From the NCBI GenBank assembly GCA_032871835.1, contig CM065300.1, positions 69,141,192 to 69,205,191 of the forward strand: DNA of 64,000 bases, given 5' to 3'. This DNA is from Dipteronia dyeriana. Lineage: Eukaryota; Streptophyta; Magnoliopsida; Sapindales; Sapindaceae. Below the pieces are notes generated by a model. It ran no database searches. It worked only from the letters and a program-made list of their open reading frames with translations, and was not told where the DNA came from. This document shows positions 10,310 to 22,411 of the stretch, one piece after another; positions within the stretch are counted from its first letter, which is position 1; each line of letters begins with the position of its first letter. A program made the position numbers and the translations under genes.

Positions 10310-12160
10310 CCATTAAATTCGGACCATAACCAACTTTGAGCACACATTAATGCCTCAACTATCTTTGGATGTATCCTGCTACGATGAGGACTCACAAATC
10401 TATCACCAGTACTGAAAGCCGACTCGGATGCAACCGTAGATACAGGAATAACCAAAATATCTCTAGCTATGTAATGCAAAGTAGGATATTTAGATGAATT
10501 TACTTTCCACCATGTCAATATATCGAAATTCTCAACTCTTGGAATGACAGGTTCCTCCAAATAATATTCTAATTGTGTCTTCACATGAATGGTAGTACAA
10601 GGAACTTCAGTAATGTACTAATCGAATCGTTACATTTTTTTTGGAGGACCCCTTGTTGATTGAGATGGTGAAACATGTGTAGGATTACTTGATGAAGCTT
10701 GACTTGCCTTAGACTTTTTCTCATACTCTCCAACCATCCTCAACAAAAATTCTTGAATCTTATTAATCTCATATGAAGATCCATCTCAATAAAGTGAAGG
10801 AAAGTAACATTCCATGACTTTCATTTTATATCTAGGATCCAAAATTGTTGCCACAACCATAATACCATGAAAATTACTCTAATAACTATCAAACTTGTGT
10901 GCCATAGATGATGCCATTAGTTTTATTTGTTCAAATGTTGATGTACTCCATTCATTAATGGCATCCCTAATATCACACACAATTGGTAGATAATTATTGG
11001 CAATAGGATATTTGGTTCCTGAGAATTCTTCAGTGGCTTGATAGAACACATCAAGTTTATCACTTATCTCTTTCGCCAACAACCAATCATCTTCAGTTGG
11101 GATATTTTTATAATGTGAATCTTTATGTTTCAAAAGATAAAAAACTGTTTTTTACATTAAAGCAGAGCGAATCATCAAGTATGTAGAATTCCACCTCGTT
11201 TTGCAATCAATTACCAACATCCTAGTGCTTTCAATCTCTAATTGGCTTACAGTCTCAAAAAATTTCCTCTCTTTTAGGTGATGATGTCCAATAAGAAACA
11301 CTAGAACGAATCATTTCAATACTGTCACTAATCACATCTAACCCATCTCTCACTATCAAATTCAATATATGTGTAAAACAACGCATATGGAACATGTCTC
11401 TATTCAACAAAAGTGAGACATCATAAAGCATTTCTAAAAGAATACAAATCATAGCATTATTGGTGTTGTTGGGATTATGCTCGATAGCAAGAGTATAATA
11501 ATGTATTTGATAATCTTTTCATATTAATAAAGTGATTTCTTGTTTAACAAATCTTATAACATTTATAGTTTAATTATTATAGTTGTCAAAAGTAAATAAT
11601 CATAAAGTCAAAAAACTATGAGAAAAGAATAATTGTTCATAATCATGAATTTGTAGTACATCACTCTTCAATGTATTCCTAAATGGTATTTTGAACAATG
11701 GTTGAGCCGTCCCCATGAACCTATGAAACCTTGAATGTTCTACCATACTAAGAGGCTACTCATGCAAAATCACCATATTTGCAAGCTCTCTTCGGGTAGT
11801 GTCTTGATCAAATTTAAACGTCCTAATTTCAACATGCGTCCCACATCACGAAATTTCCTTCGAGGACAGTTTTCCCTATGTTTTTATAAATGAGATGTTC
11901 CAACAGTCCCTTTTCTGAATAACTTCTTATTACAACTTTTGCAAATAGTTGTCCAAACCCGTTAACTTTTCTCTATTAAAAGATTCTCACACCTTGGGTG
12001 TCAATTTTCTTTTTCCATCTTCATTGACACTAGAATTAATCTCAATGTCACCGGATTCAACATCAATATTAATAACTTCATTATGACTTGAATGAGTCGG
12101 AATCGGAGTCGGTTGGTCTTGGCCTTGGGTAATACTTTTTGAAGTCGATATTCTGTGGTA
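10310..12160 (-). pseudogene. hAT1 transposase remnant (BED finger to hATC dimerisation domain)
   Basis: Read from high to low coordinates. An acidic/Ser-rich N-terminus (about 12150-11990) ends in a stop. A BED-type zinc finger follows near 11960-11860 (ICKSCNKKLFRKGTVGTSHL, stop, KHRENC). Next are FDQDTTRRELANMVILHE, a stop, and PLSMVEHSRFHRF at about 11820-11650. After an interruption come HMRCFTHILNLIVRDGLDVI (near 11400), RWNSTYLM (near 11170), ILDPRYKMKVMECYFPS (near 10830) and the C-terminal hATC dimerisation domain (SSKYPTLHYIARDILVIPVS, ASESAFSTGDRFVSPHRSR) at about 10510-10370. The segment between the N-terminal part and the HMRC region, which should carry the first catalytic aspartate, is missing and replaced by a copia LTR scrap. 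Confidence 0.88.
11467..11642 (+). repeat. Fragment of a copia '2' LTR inside hAT1
   Basis: It starts TGTTGGGATTATGCTCGATAG and follows the first ~176 bp of the LTRs that begin (on the opposite strand) at 22411 and 40568, and of the + strand copy at 27940. It then stops abruptly at 11642. The hAT coding sequence does not resume where it left off: a block of several hundred bases is absent, so the insertion was followed by a deletion that took most of the LTR and part of the transposase. Confidence 0.85.
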
Positions 12161-13404
12161 AAATGATAATAACTATATGTCAATAATTACCAATACATGG
12201 AACAAACTGATTGAATTGTCACAAAATGTTTCATTAAAGTCATCATGATAAAAAACTTTGCTACATATAATATGATTACAAAACATAATTATAACTATGT
12301 TTACTGATTTAATTAAGTAGTCCAAGTACAAATCAACAATCTTGCAATTACAAAACAATACACCAAATTGTAGAACCTGACTAATGTTAGACAAGGCTAA
12401 ATTCAAGGCCCTTTGATTCAAATGTTGACAAGCATCTGAATATAAAAACTTAAAACTAACTGCATAATTTCAACAATCTTGCAACATAACAATTTCCACA
12501 GTTGATAAACATTAACTATATTTTATTCATATATATATATATATATATTATATATATAACTATATATTAAATCCCAGTTGTATATAAGTATATTAGTTTA
12601 TTACATGAATAAACCTTTATGTACAAAAAAAAGAGAGAAGAATATTCATATATATAAGTATATAACAAAGCAGGCAATATTTCACATATATATATATATA
12701 ACAAAGAATTCAATTTAGTTTCGACATTTTCTTCTCAACCAAACAATAAATAAGTGCCACAACAATAAAAAAAAATGAATGAACTCAACAATAAAAGATA
12801 TCAACAGTCAGATTAGTTTTTATTCATTTTTTTTCTCATGATTATTCACAGTACAATAAAGATTTAAAGCAAAAAACAAACACAATTTATATTTTTTCAG
12901 TTAATTTTTGCTTTGCTTCCTAAATTTCCAGTAAGCAAACAGGGCAATATAGTTTCTCTATATTCATTTTTCCAAAACACCTAAGAAAAAGGAAGATGCA
13001 AATGTTATGAACACTCAAAACATCTGATAGTGGCTACTAAAACGAAATCAATCCATAAGTCCACAACCCCATATAAGAGCAAGTGCAAGAGAGAGAGAGA
13101 GAGAGAGAGAGCTACGGACTTACGATGAGTTATGAGCCGGTGAGCGGTAGAGCTGTAGGGTGTCTAAAATGTGGACCCGACGGTGAGCGGTGGAGTTATA
13201 GGCCGTCCAAATTGTGGTTGGTGGAAATTCGAAAGGTGGAAAAAGAAAAGATGTAAAAAATATAAGAAAATTTGAGAAGAAAAGAAGATTGGAGGTCTGG
13301 TGGATACAACTGCAAGAAGAAGAAAGAACACTGATGTATATGTGGCTGTAAGAAAAAAAAAAGAAATTAGGTTTATGGAGTTTTTTGTAAGTAAAACGAC
13401 GTAG
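12161..13404. other. Non-coding 5' part of hAT1
   Basis: AT-rich sequence upstream of the transposase remnant, presumably leader, intron and promoter of the transposon. It includes an (AT)n tract at 12529-12559 and a (GA)n tract at 13087-13111. No coding domain was recognised. Confidence 0.5.
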
Positions 13405-15084
13405 TTTTGTACCAATCGGGTCCACGGGTTTGGGTCTGGGTCTGAGTTTTTGACTCTGACCTAGACCTAGACCCAGACCCGACCCGACCCGACCCAACCT
13501 CGGGTCTATTATTTTGGACCCAGACCCGACCCGAGACCCTATTGTGAAGACCTAAACCCGATCCACCCGGTTCGGGTTCGGTTCGGTACTCGCGGATCCG
13601 AGTAGAATTGCCATCCATAATCATACAACCAGCATAGTAAGAAATAGGGCAACAATAATTTTTTTAAAAAAAAGAATGGGACATCCGGTCCAGTTGCCAC
13701 AATTTTTTTTTTTAATTTCTCCAACTCCTTTAAATTTATGATTATAAAATTTTAAAAATTTAAATGAAACCTAAAATAAAAGTTATAAAATTAAAAATTA
13801 TATTTAATTAAGATAAAATAAGTAATTATATATTTTAATATAATTTTAAACTTTTAACTTGTAACCATTTGCACAGTGATGGTAATCATTTTAACGACCA
13901 CAATAACCATTTTATGGTTCTGGTAACCACTTTTTAATTTTTTAAATTTTGATTTGTAACCATTTTCACGGCGATGGTAACATGTTTCATGCCTCTAGTA
14001 ATCATTTTACGGTTTTGATAACCACTTAATAATTTTTAAACTTTTGACTTGTAACCATTTTCATGGCGATGGTAACCATTTTCACGGCTTCAATCACATT
14101 TTATGGCTTTGGTAACCACTTTTGAATTCTTAAAATTTTGACTTTTAACCATCTTCACGGCAATGGTAACCATCTTCACGGCCATAATAATCATTTTACA
14201 GCTCTGGTAACCACTTCTTAATTTTTAAAATTTTGACATGTAACCATTTTCATAGCATTGGTAACCGCTTTCACGGCTCTAGTAACCATTTATTTGGGTT
14301 TGGTAACCATTATTTATTTTATAATATTTTGACTTGTAACCATTTTCACGGCAATGATAACCATCAACACAGTCCCAGTAACCATTTTATGGCTCTGGTA
14401 AACACTTTTTCAATTTTCAAATTTTAACTTGTAACAATTTTTACGGCGATGGTAACCATTTCCACGGCTCCAGTAACCAATTTACGGCTTTGGTAACCAC
14501 TTTTTTTATTTTTGAACTTTTGACTTGTAACCATTTTCACGGCTATGGTATATATTTTCACGGCTTCAGTAATCATTTTATGGCTTTGGTAACGACTTTT
14601 TAAAATTTTGAAATTTTTACTTGTAACCATTTTCACGGCATTGGCAACCGCTGTCACGACTCTAGTAACCATTTATTCGGGTTTGGCAACCATTTTTATT
14701 TTATAATATTTTAACTTGTAACCATTTTCACGGTGCTGGTAACCATTTTCACGGTCTCCGTAACCGTTCTCACAGTGCTGATAACCATCTTCACGGCCCC
14801 CGTAACCATTTTACGGCTCTAGTAACCACTTTTTAATTTTCCAAATTTTGACTTGTAACCATTTTCACGATGATGGTAACCATTATCACAGCTCCAGTAA
14901 CTATTTTACAGCTTTGGTAAGCACATTTTAATTTTTTAAATTTTAACTTGTAACCATTTTAACGGTATTGGTAAACACTTTCACGGCTCTAGTAACCATT
15001 TATTCGGCTTTAGTAACCATTTTTTTATATATAATATTTTGACTTGTAAGCATATTCAGGGCGATGATAACCCATTTCACGGCC

Positions 15085-15694
15085 CCAGTAACTAGGGATG
15101 CACGTTTGGGGAATGGGGATGGATATAGGTCCCCCTATCCCCATCCACATCCCCACTTCCTAGACCCTTCCCCTATCCCCCCCATTTCCCCATTTGGGAA
15201 AAATGGGGATGGAGATGTTTGGGGGGAGGTCCCCCCATCCCCAATTCCCCATTTTTCCCGTTTTTCCCTGTTTTCTCGTATCCCCCGTTTCCCCATTTTT
15301 CTATTTCCCTATTTAACTAAAAATTATAAATTAAATTAAAAAAAAAACAAACCATTCATTACAAATAAAAAATATCAATGCATTACAAATTCAACATAAA
15401 ATGTTTCAAATAATTCAAATATATATTATAATTATATTTATATACTTTTTGGGGAAATGGGGAAATTGGGATCTTCATCCCCAATCCAATTCCAATTTAA
15501 TTGTGGGGGAAATGGGGAAATGGGGATGGGAGGGGTCCCCCCATCTCTATCCCCATTTTAATTTGGGGATGAAAATCATCCTCACCTCCCCCCCTCCCCA
15601 TTTCTCCATTTTTTTTTCCAAAAAAAAATCCTCAAATGGGGATGGGGTGCGGGGATTTGGGGCCCAGGGATAAATGTGCATCCCTACCAGTAAC
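15085..15694. repeat. 8-bp target site duplications bracketing the MITE
   Basis: CCAGTAAC occurs at 15085-15092 and 15687-15694, directly touching the element ends. Removing the element plus one copy restores the array consensus (GGCCCCAGTAACCATTTTACG), so this is a real duplication and not only the recurrence of the array word. Confidence 0.9.
15093..15686. mobile_element. 594-bp hAT-type MITE, G/C-run rich
   Basis: Terminal inverted repeats TAGGGATGCAC / GTGCATCCCTA (11 bp perfect, 14 of 15 overall) and an 8-bp target duplication identify a non-autonomous hAT element. The interior is made of GGGGAT/GGGGAAAT runs and their complements (CCCCATCCCC), separated by an AT-rich centre. It has no transposase; open frames across it are low-complexity artefacts. 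Confidence 0.92.
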
Positions 15695-17326
15695 CATTTT
15701 ACGACTCTGGTAACCACTTTTTAATTTTTCAAATTTTGACTTGTAACCATTTTAACGGCACTGGTAAACACTTTCACGGTTCTAGTAACCATTTTTTCAG
15801 CTTTGGCAACCATTTTTTATTTTATAATAGTTTGACTTGTAACCATATTCACAGCGATGGTAACCCCCTTCATGGCAATGGTAACCCCCTCCACGACCCC
15901 AGTAACCATTTTACGGCTCTGGTAACCACTTTCTAATTTTTTAAATTTTGACTTGTAACCATTTTCATGGCGATGGTAACCATTTTCATGGAACCAGTAA
16001 CCATTTTACAGCTCTAGTAGCCACTTTTTAATTTTTGAAATTTTGACCTGTAACCATTTTCATGGCATTGGTAACCATTTCACGCCTCTAGTACCCATTT
16101 ATTCTGGGTTTTGTAACCATTTTTTATTTTATAATATTTTGACTTGTAACAATTTTCACGGTAATGATAACCATCGTCATGGTCCAAATAACCATTTTAC
16201 GGCTCTAGTAACCAATTTTTAATTTTTCAATTTTTGACTTGTAACCATTTTCACAGCGATGGTAATCATTTCCACATCTCCAGTAACCAGTTTACGGTTT
16301 TGGTAACCACTTTTTAATTTTTAAACTTTTGACTTGTAATCATTTTCATAGATCCAATAACCATTTTACGGCTCTGGTAACAACTTTTTAATTTTTGAAA
16401 TTTTGACTAGTAACCATTTTCATGACATTGGTAACCACTGTCACGGCTCTAGTAACCATTATTTGGGTTTGGTAACCATTTTTTATTTGATAATATTTTG
16501 ACTTGTAACCATTTTTCAGGGCGCATGTAACCATCTTCATGGCCCTAGTAACCATTTTACGGCTTTGGCAACCACTTTTTAATTTTTCAAATTTAGACTT
16601 GTAACCATTTTCACGGTGATGATAACCATTTTTATGGCTCTAGTAACCATTTACGACTTTGGTAACAATTTTTTAATTTTTGAAAATTTTACTTGTAACC
16701 AATTTTACGGCATTGGTAAGCACTTTCATGGTTCTAGTAACCATTTATTCGGTTTCGGTAACCATTTTTTTATTTTATAATATTTTGACTTGTAATCATT
16801 TTCACAGTGATAGTAACCCTCTTCACGACCCTAGTAACCATTTTACAGCTTTGGTAACCACTTTTTAATTTTTAATATTTTAACTTGTAACATTTTCATA
16901 GCATTGGTTACCACTTTCACGGTTTCGGTAACTATTTATTCTTTTTTTGTGACCATTTATATTTTTTAATATTTTGACTTGTAACCATTTTTATGGCCTA
17001 GGTAACCATTTTAGTGTTTTGGTAACCATTTTTCAATTTTTGAAAATTTCAATTGTAACTATTTTCACGACATTGGTATCCACTATCACGGCTCTGGTAA
17101 CCACTATCACGGCTCTGGTAACCATTTGTACGGCTTTCGCAACCATTTTTTAATTTTTTATATTTTGAGTTGTAACCATTTTCACTGCTCTAGTAATCAG
17201 TATCACGGTGATGATAACCATTTTCACGACTCCAATAATCATTTTACGACTTTTTGACAATATCTATTAATTTGGGACCGTGTATTATTTTTTTTTAAAA
17301 AAAATCCCATTGGTAGAATTCAATCC

Positions 17327-17720
17327 GGGGACACTATTTTTGGACAGGTGATTTGACTCCAAATATAAACTAAACGTTAATTGTGATTATGAAAATTAGA
17401 ATTAAATAATAAATGAGTGGTGTTATTGGCACACCCCTTATAGGTCTATTTATACCCCACAATTTAAATTTTATAGTATTTTGTTCTTTCCTTTGTGAAA
17501 ATTATTAATATTATAATACAATTTAAGGAAAAAAAAATCTTCTACAAAGTAAATATACTATGGAATAGTTTGAGAAAGATATCAATCATATGGAAGAATT
17601 GTGGATATCAAACATCTGGAAGATTTATCTACGAATGACAAATTGCTTCTGCAATAATTGTCTGGCATTTATATCAAGCATCTGTAAGAATTATCTGAGA
17701 ATGATATCAATCATATATAA
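17327..17720 (+). repeat. Direct repeat following the GTAACC array, copy 1
   Basis: The sequence from GGGGACACTATTTTTGGACAGG onward (TTAATTGTGATTATGAAAATTA, ATTGGCACACCC, CTTTCCTTTGTGAAAATTATTAAT) is repeated at 18555 with scattered changes. Both copies lie just downstream of a GTAACC block, suggesting that array edge plus flank were duplicated as one segment. Confidence 0.75.
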
Positions 17721-18124
17721 ACAATTTCATTCTCTAGAAGTAAGTTTGAAGTTTACTTTTTCTTTAGTATGTTAATAGCCTTTTTCTCTTTGCACAATTT
17801 ACACTTATTTACTTAAGTACACACTTCTTTACAATTTACTTCTTGGAGCTTCATTTCTCTATTTTCTCTCGCCATAATCAAAGCCATGGGGGTGGTCTAG
17901 TTTTTAGGTATAATGTGGAGATATGTATATGATATTTCCTTCTAACAATGCTAATTTTGTTTTTGAGATTAGGCAGTGCCACAGTGGCAACCACATTTGG
18001 GTAATCTATGAAGAGCTTGTTGATTTCAAGTTTTCAACGTTCTATCATCTTAGCCTACTTCTATTTCTTAGTTTCCAATGTTCTAGTTAGCATCAGACGC
18101 TAGTCTGGCGGAGTCCCGACATCT
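17721..18124. other. Unassigned spacer between the two array blocks
   Basis: AT-rich sequence with no recognised gene, RNA or element signature. Confidence 0.4.
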
Positions 18125-18370
18125 TTATAGTGATGGTAACCATTTTTGATTTTTTTTATTTTGACTTGTAACTTTTTTCACGGCTTTGATAGCAATTTTT
18201 ATGGCTTCGGTAACTATTTTTACTACTTTGGTAACCATTTTTCAGTTTTTTTTATTTTGACTTGTAACTACTTTTACGGCTTAGTAACCACATACACGAC
18301 TATAGTAACCATTTTACGGCTTCGGTAATAATTTACGATTTTTGAAATTTTGACTTGTAACCATTTTTAC
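18125..18370 (+). repeat. GTAACC tandem array, second short block
   Basis: About two and a half diverged units of the same array (GATGGTAACCATTTTTGA, GACTTGTAACT, CGGCTTCGGTAA) reappear 880 bp after the main block ends. Confidence 0.85.
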
Positions 18371-18554
18371 AACACATTTTCGAAGTTTCCATACAGGAAT
18401 TCATCATGTATGGCAACTTAATGTATTTCGATATAAATATAAATGACTCAAGTCACATGTCTAAAAATGATGTCCCGATTTGTGTCTACATTTAATTATT
18501 TTTTTCAACTTTTTCCATAGATGTAGACACATGTCTAAATTTTGTTTGTCTGAC

Positions 18555-18830
18555 ACATGCGGGGATATCATTTTTGGATAGGTGATTTGAGTTCAGATAT
18601 AAATTAAACATTAATTGTGATTATTAAAATTAAAATATTGAATAATAAACTTGTGGTGCTATTGGCACACCCTATAGATCTATTAATTTCCCACTTTTTA
18701 AATTATGTAATATTCTTTTTCTTTCCTTTGTCAAAATTATTAATTTTATAATACAATTTTATAGAAGTGTCTGGGAATGACGTAATGCTTATACAAGAAT
18801 TATTTGACAATGATATTTGGATATTATAAT
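18555..18830 (+). repeat. Direct repeat following the GTAACC array, copy 2
   Basis: Second copy of the segment at 17327, starting GGGGATATCATTTTTGGATAGG. It keeps the ATTGGCACACCC and CTTTCCTTTGTCAAAATTATTAAT words. Confidence 0.75.
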
Positions 18831-19289
18831 TACTATATCACAATGAAAGCATTCTTGATTACATCCATTCTTATACATTGTTTGGATTATTAATTTCAAA
18901 AGTGTTTTTTACTTCAAATATAGTCAAAATATTTATCAAACTAGAATTAAAATCCCTTACTTCAAAATTCTTAGAATCAAAACAATTGATCAAAATAATC
19001 GACGGTAATCAGTTATATAAAACGTAAGTAAGTGCAATATAATGATTTGTAATAGAAAAATAGAAAGATCATTTAGAGATTCATAGATATATACAAAGGT
19101 TGTCATCATACGTTCTTCATATCATTTACCTTTCATTCATAGAATTGAACTCATATATCACAAGCCTAGAGAAACACACAACTTTTTCTCCCAAAATTGC
19201 TTCAAAGCTGACCATTGTTAATACCCGGAATTGGATGCTTGCAATCCTATATAATCTGGCATTGCTACCACCTACCAATTACCGAAACC

Positions 19290-19680
19290 TCCGAAATACA
19301 TTAGCAAATCTAATATACTTAAACCTAGCATACACAAGCATCGAGTCTCATGAACACGAATGTGTTTAAACCCTTTCTCAATAGCATAAGTCAATCCTAA
19401 AATCAAAGCTCTATACTCAACAACATTATTTGTTACAATTTCCACTCCTTCACGAAGTTGCTAAACCTACCAAAGCTTAGGATTACAGAGAATTATATTT
19501 AACAGGAGGCAAAACAACCTAGAAGCTTAACATATAATTAGAGAACTTATATACCACACTGCCATCTTCAGCACTCAAAACAACTTCTACACCAGCTTAT
19601 CCAGGATTTCTTTTTAAGGCACCGACGAACTCAAGAATACAAGATTGCTTGACATAAACATAGATTATCTTCTTGTGCCA
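19290..19680 (-). pseudogene. Fragment of a plant RNase HI-like (RVT_3 domain) gene
   Basis: Reading downward from about 19650, the frame gives LEFVGALKRNPG, a stop, then AGVEVVLSAEDGSVVYK. After about 90 bp of non-coding, intron-like sequence ending in TTTAG, it continues at about 19455 as QLREGVEIVTNNVVEYRALI, then LGLTYAIEKGFKHIRVH. This matches the N-terminal half of the plant RNase H-like family (FDGASKGNPG ... TNN.AEYRALILGL). The Asp of the FDGAS word is replaced (FVGAL) and the usual QGDS word has become HETRC, so catalytic residues are lost. Retention of intron-like sequence argues against a processed retrocopy. No further exon is recognisable below 19290. Confidence 0.7.
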
Positions 19681-20227
19681 TCACACAGATATCAAACTAT
19701 GTCACATAAATTTGGTTCGACCAAGAAGGCAAGAACCAAAGAACACGAATAGCCAACCAACATTTTACTCAATTATTGATTGTAGCAGATAATTGCACAT
19801 TTTAGGTTTCTAATACCATATACAATCATTTTGATAGATAATTACACACAGAGCTGAAACTGAAACATTTATGACTATATTCTAATAGAAAAGTAAAATA
19901 CATGTCGCAATGACAGTACGCAAGTCAGAAAGTAACTCACACAATTTGAAAAAATTGCTTGAGTGACAACACAATTATCTAATTGTGACTGCTTTTGTTA
20001 AAGAGCTCTTGAAACCGAAGTTGATCTAAATGCCTCCTACAGAAAAAATAATGAAATATAAGTTTACTGGCACAACATATTCAAGTTCAAATCAAATCCC
20101 AGCATCAAAAAACTTGAATCTAATTTATGACATTTAGCAACCGATGTATTCTTCATCCACCATTGTAAAAAAAAAGACAATGAATAAACAAAATTCCAAT
20201 AGACTAATTACATTATTCAATATTTAA

Positions 20228-22411
20228 AAATAACACAACGGAAGCGCAAAAAAAAAAAAGGGTTTAGTGTATTTACAAATTTTCTCTTTTAATAACAAGA
20301 ACCTTAACCCTAGATTAATTTATGTATATAAAAAGTATCATACCTTTTTTTTCGTGACGATTGAACTAGCGTCGAATTGAATCTACAAGATCTTCCAATC
20401 CAATCATGAACGTGAATCACCAAGGAGTGTGGGCTCTCTTTCTTTAAATTGTATACCTGAGGATAGAAACAAACAAAATCTTCTTCTTTGCTAGTCACAA
20501 TAATCCACCAAGAGAAAAACCAAGAACGTCCGGTCACTTTTGAATTATCAATCAATTTGATTGAAACTCGCATGAACCTTGATTCGATATTGTACACAAA
20601 ACACTTTTGATGCAAATGATACTAATGTACTATCAAAAACAAAAACATTCCCTCTTTTCTCTATGCTTGGCCGAATTCTTCACACAATGAGTTGGACGAA
20701 GTTTTTTTTTTAAACAATAAAAAAAACAAATAAAAACCAACTTCTTACACCAAAAACTAAGGCTTAGTCGAAATTTATAGATAGTATATATAGGAGGCCA
20801 AATCCTCTCCTAAGAAAGATTTACTTGGTGGGCAAGAATCATTTCCTTAGGTGGATTTACTTAGTGACCAAAAATCCTTTTTCAAAAAGAATTCATTCCT
20901 ACACCAAGACACTTAATCCAACTCATTTTGTGACCATATTAAAGACTTCCTAATTTGATTAGATAAATAATTCATTTTATTTATCTACTTATCAAATATA
21001 GTCTTTAATATTAATTATACTATCAACAATAGTTAAATATTAGGAGACCTTCTCGTAATAGAAAAAAAGACTTTGACTTTTAATTAAATGATTAATTAAT
21101 TACCAATTTAATTAATTTCCATTTAATTAAATAATAAAATAAAAAATAACATATTTAGGCTTTTATATATTAGCCTTGCCGCCCATGACAATATATAGGC
21201 ATATATATTGTTTTTCTTATTTCATTAAATCCATTGGACTTTTATAAAAAGTCCACATGTGAACTAGACCTATTCTTACAAAAAGATACAAGTCCACAAG
21301 CCTTAATACAATTCTAGATGGACCCCTAAATTGGTCCGGTAGAATATATCAAGTGATCCATGAAAGTTCGTGTGGATTGGGGATCTTGGCGGGCTATCTA
21401 AATTTAAGCTCTAATAGACACAACCCAATCACAATCAACAAATGATTCACTTAAGTCCGATCTATTAATTTTAGTTCATTCCACTAAAGAACTAAAATTG
21501 AACTCTTAAATAAAGATAGAATAAGTTGATATTACTCATTCATACCTTAGACAACCTAATTGGAGAAAGTGTATCCTCGAGAAGAATATAAGTATTCGCC
21601 AAAAGCTCATAGACTGCCTATAGCTCTCCAAGTTACCATATTTACTCATATGACCATATTTTGAACTTGGATTTGTTGACATGTCTAGAAGCCATGTTTC
21701 ACTAGACACTATTGAAAACTTAACGTTAAGATTTAATATCCAATACCTCAAAACATTCATATGATGATATTCTACTCTCATTTAATAAACGGAGCTACGG
21801 TGTCCATATCTATAAATGAAATCCTCTATCGATTAACAAATAAATACCACCAAACTATCGAGGATAGACTATGCTATATAATCGTACTCATTGATAACTC
21901 AAATGATAACACTTGCAACCACAAGTCTATCATTTATCTCAAGATTAAGATAGACTCTCCGATTGTCTTCAAATGAAAACTTTTATCCATTGACGGTATT
22001 AGATAAAGTATTTCATTATGATCCTATTCAATGCACCCAGTGCACTAGATTCTTTTGCCTAAAGACACCATACTTTGATGATTTTAGACTCATCATAACA
22101 CATTTGATCCCACTCAAATGCTAGCAAAAGGATCTACAACTTTGACAAGATAAAGACGTCAAACCTTTTATCTTAAGTTGTGAATATTATTCAAGACTAA
22201 CTAAAGAATTGTGTCTACCTCATACATATCTAGATGTATGAACAATTCTTCTTTTCTCATAGTCTTTTGACCTTATGATTATTTACTTTTGACAACTATA
22301 ATAATTAAACTATAAATGCTATAATATTTGTTAAACTATAAATCACTTTATTAATATGAAAAGATTGTCAAATACATTATTATACTCTTGCTATCGAGCA
22401 TAATCCCAATA
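20228..22411 (-). repeat. 3' LTR of copia 2A
   Basis: It runs on the - strand from TATTGGGATTATGCTCG (the first bases mutated from TGTTGGG; compare 40568 and 27940) to about 20228. It is roughly 2.2 kb and parallels 38212-40568 almost throughout. The adjoining purine tract (GTGGAGGAT on the - strand) is slightly mutated from GTGGGAGAT. Open frames within it are not conserved. Confidence 0.88.

Larger units (their letters stand above)
9372..13616 (-). mobile_element. hAT DNA transposon 1 (RICESLEEPER-like), degenerate
   Basis: A hAT transposase remnant on the - strand is flanked by G/C-rich subterminal regions full of GGGTC/GACCC words (9385-9600 and 13405-13590), a layout typical of plant hAT elements. 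The proposed ends are GGACGACAAT near 9372 and, inverted, GGATGGCAAT at 13616 (8 of 10 bases shared). I could not find an 8-bp target duplication, so the exact ends are uncertain. The left end lies in the OSTC promoter region. Confidence 0.75.
13861..17240 (+). repeat. Hierarchical GTAACC tandem array, main block
   Basis: The array is built from a ~21-bp subunit close to GTAACCATTTTCACGGCKMTG. Three to four subunits plus an AT-rich tail (TTTTTAATTTTTAAATTTTGACTT) make a unit of about 95 bp. Marker words GACTTGTAACC recur near 13951, 14048, 14137, 14235, 14331, 14427, 14520, 14619 and 14712, mostly 89-99 bp apart; one 138-bp unit (14712-14850) has two extra subunits. A variant unit with TTTATTCGGGTTTGG and TTTATTTTATAATATTTT tails recurs every two to four units. 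Excluding the inserted MITE there are about 29 units. Open frames rich in Asn/His/Phe here are by-products of the repeat. Confidence 0.92.

Noticed and set aside
13120..13724. Arg/Gly/Ser-rich open frames on the - strand near 13.5 kb
   Set aside because: They come from the GACCC/GGGTC subterminal repeats of hAT1.
15064..15673. Pro/Gly-rich open frames in the MITE
   Set aside because: They are translations of GGGGAT/CCCCAT runs inside a non-autonomous element.
14233..16868. Asn/His/Phe-rich open frames across the array as genes
   Set aside because: They simply translate the repeat and change phase with each indel, with no conserved start, stop or codon pattern.
13861..17240. CRISPR-like or telomere-like interpretation of the GTAACC array
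   Set aside because: The units are contiguous and diverged with no unique spacers of fixed size, and the unit is not TTTAGGG-related. The setting is a plant nuclear genome.
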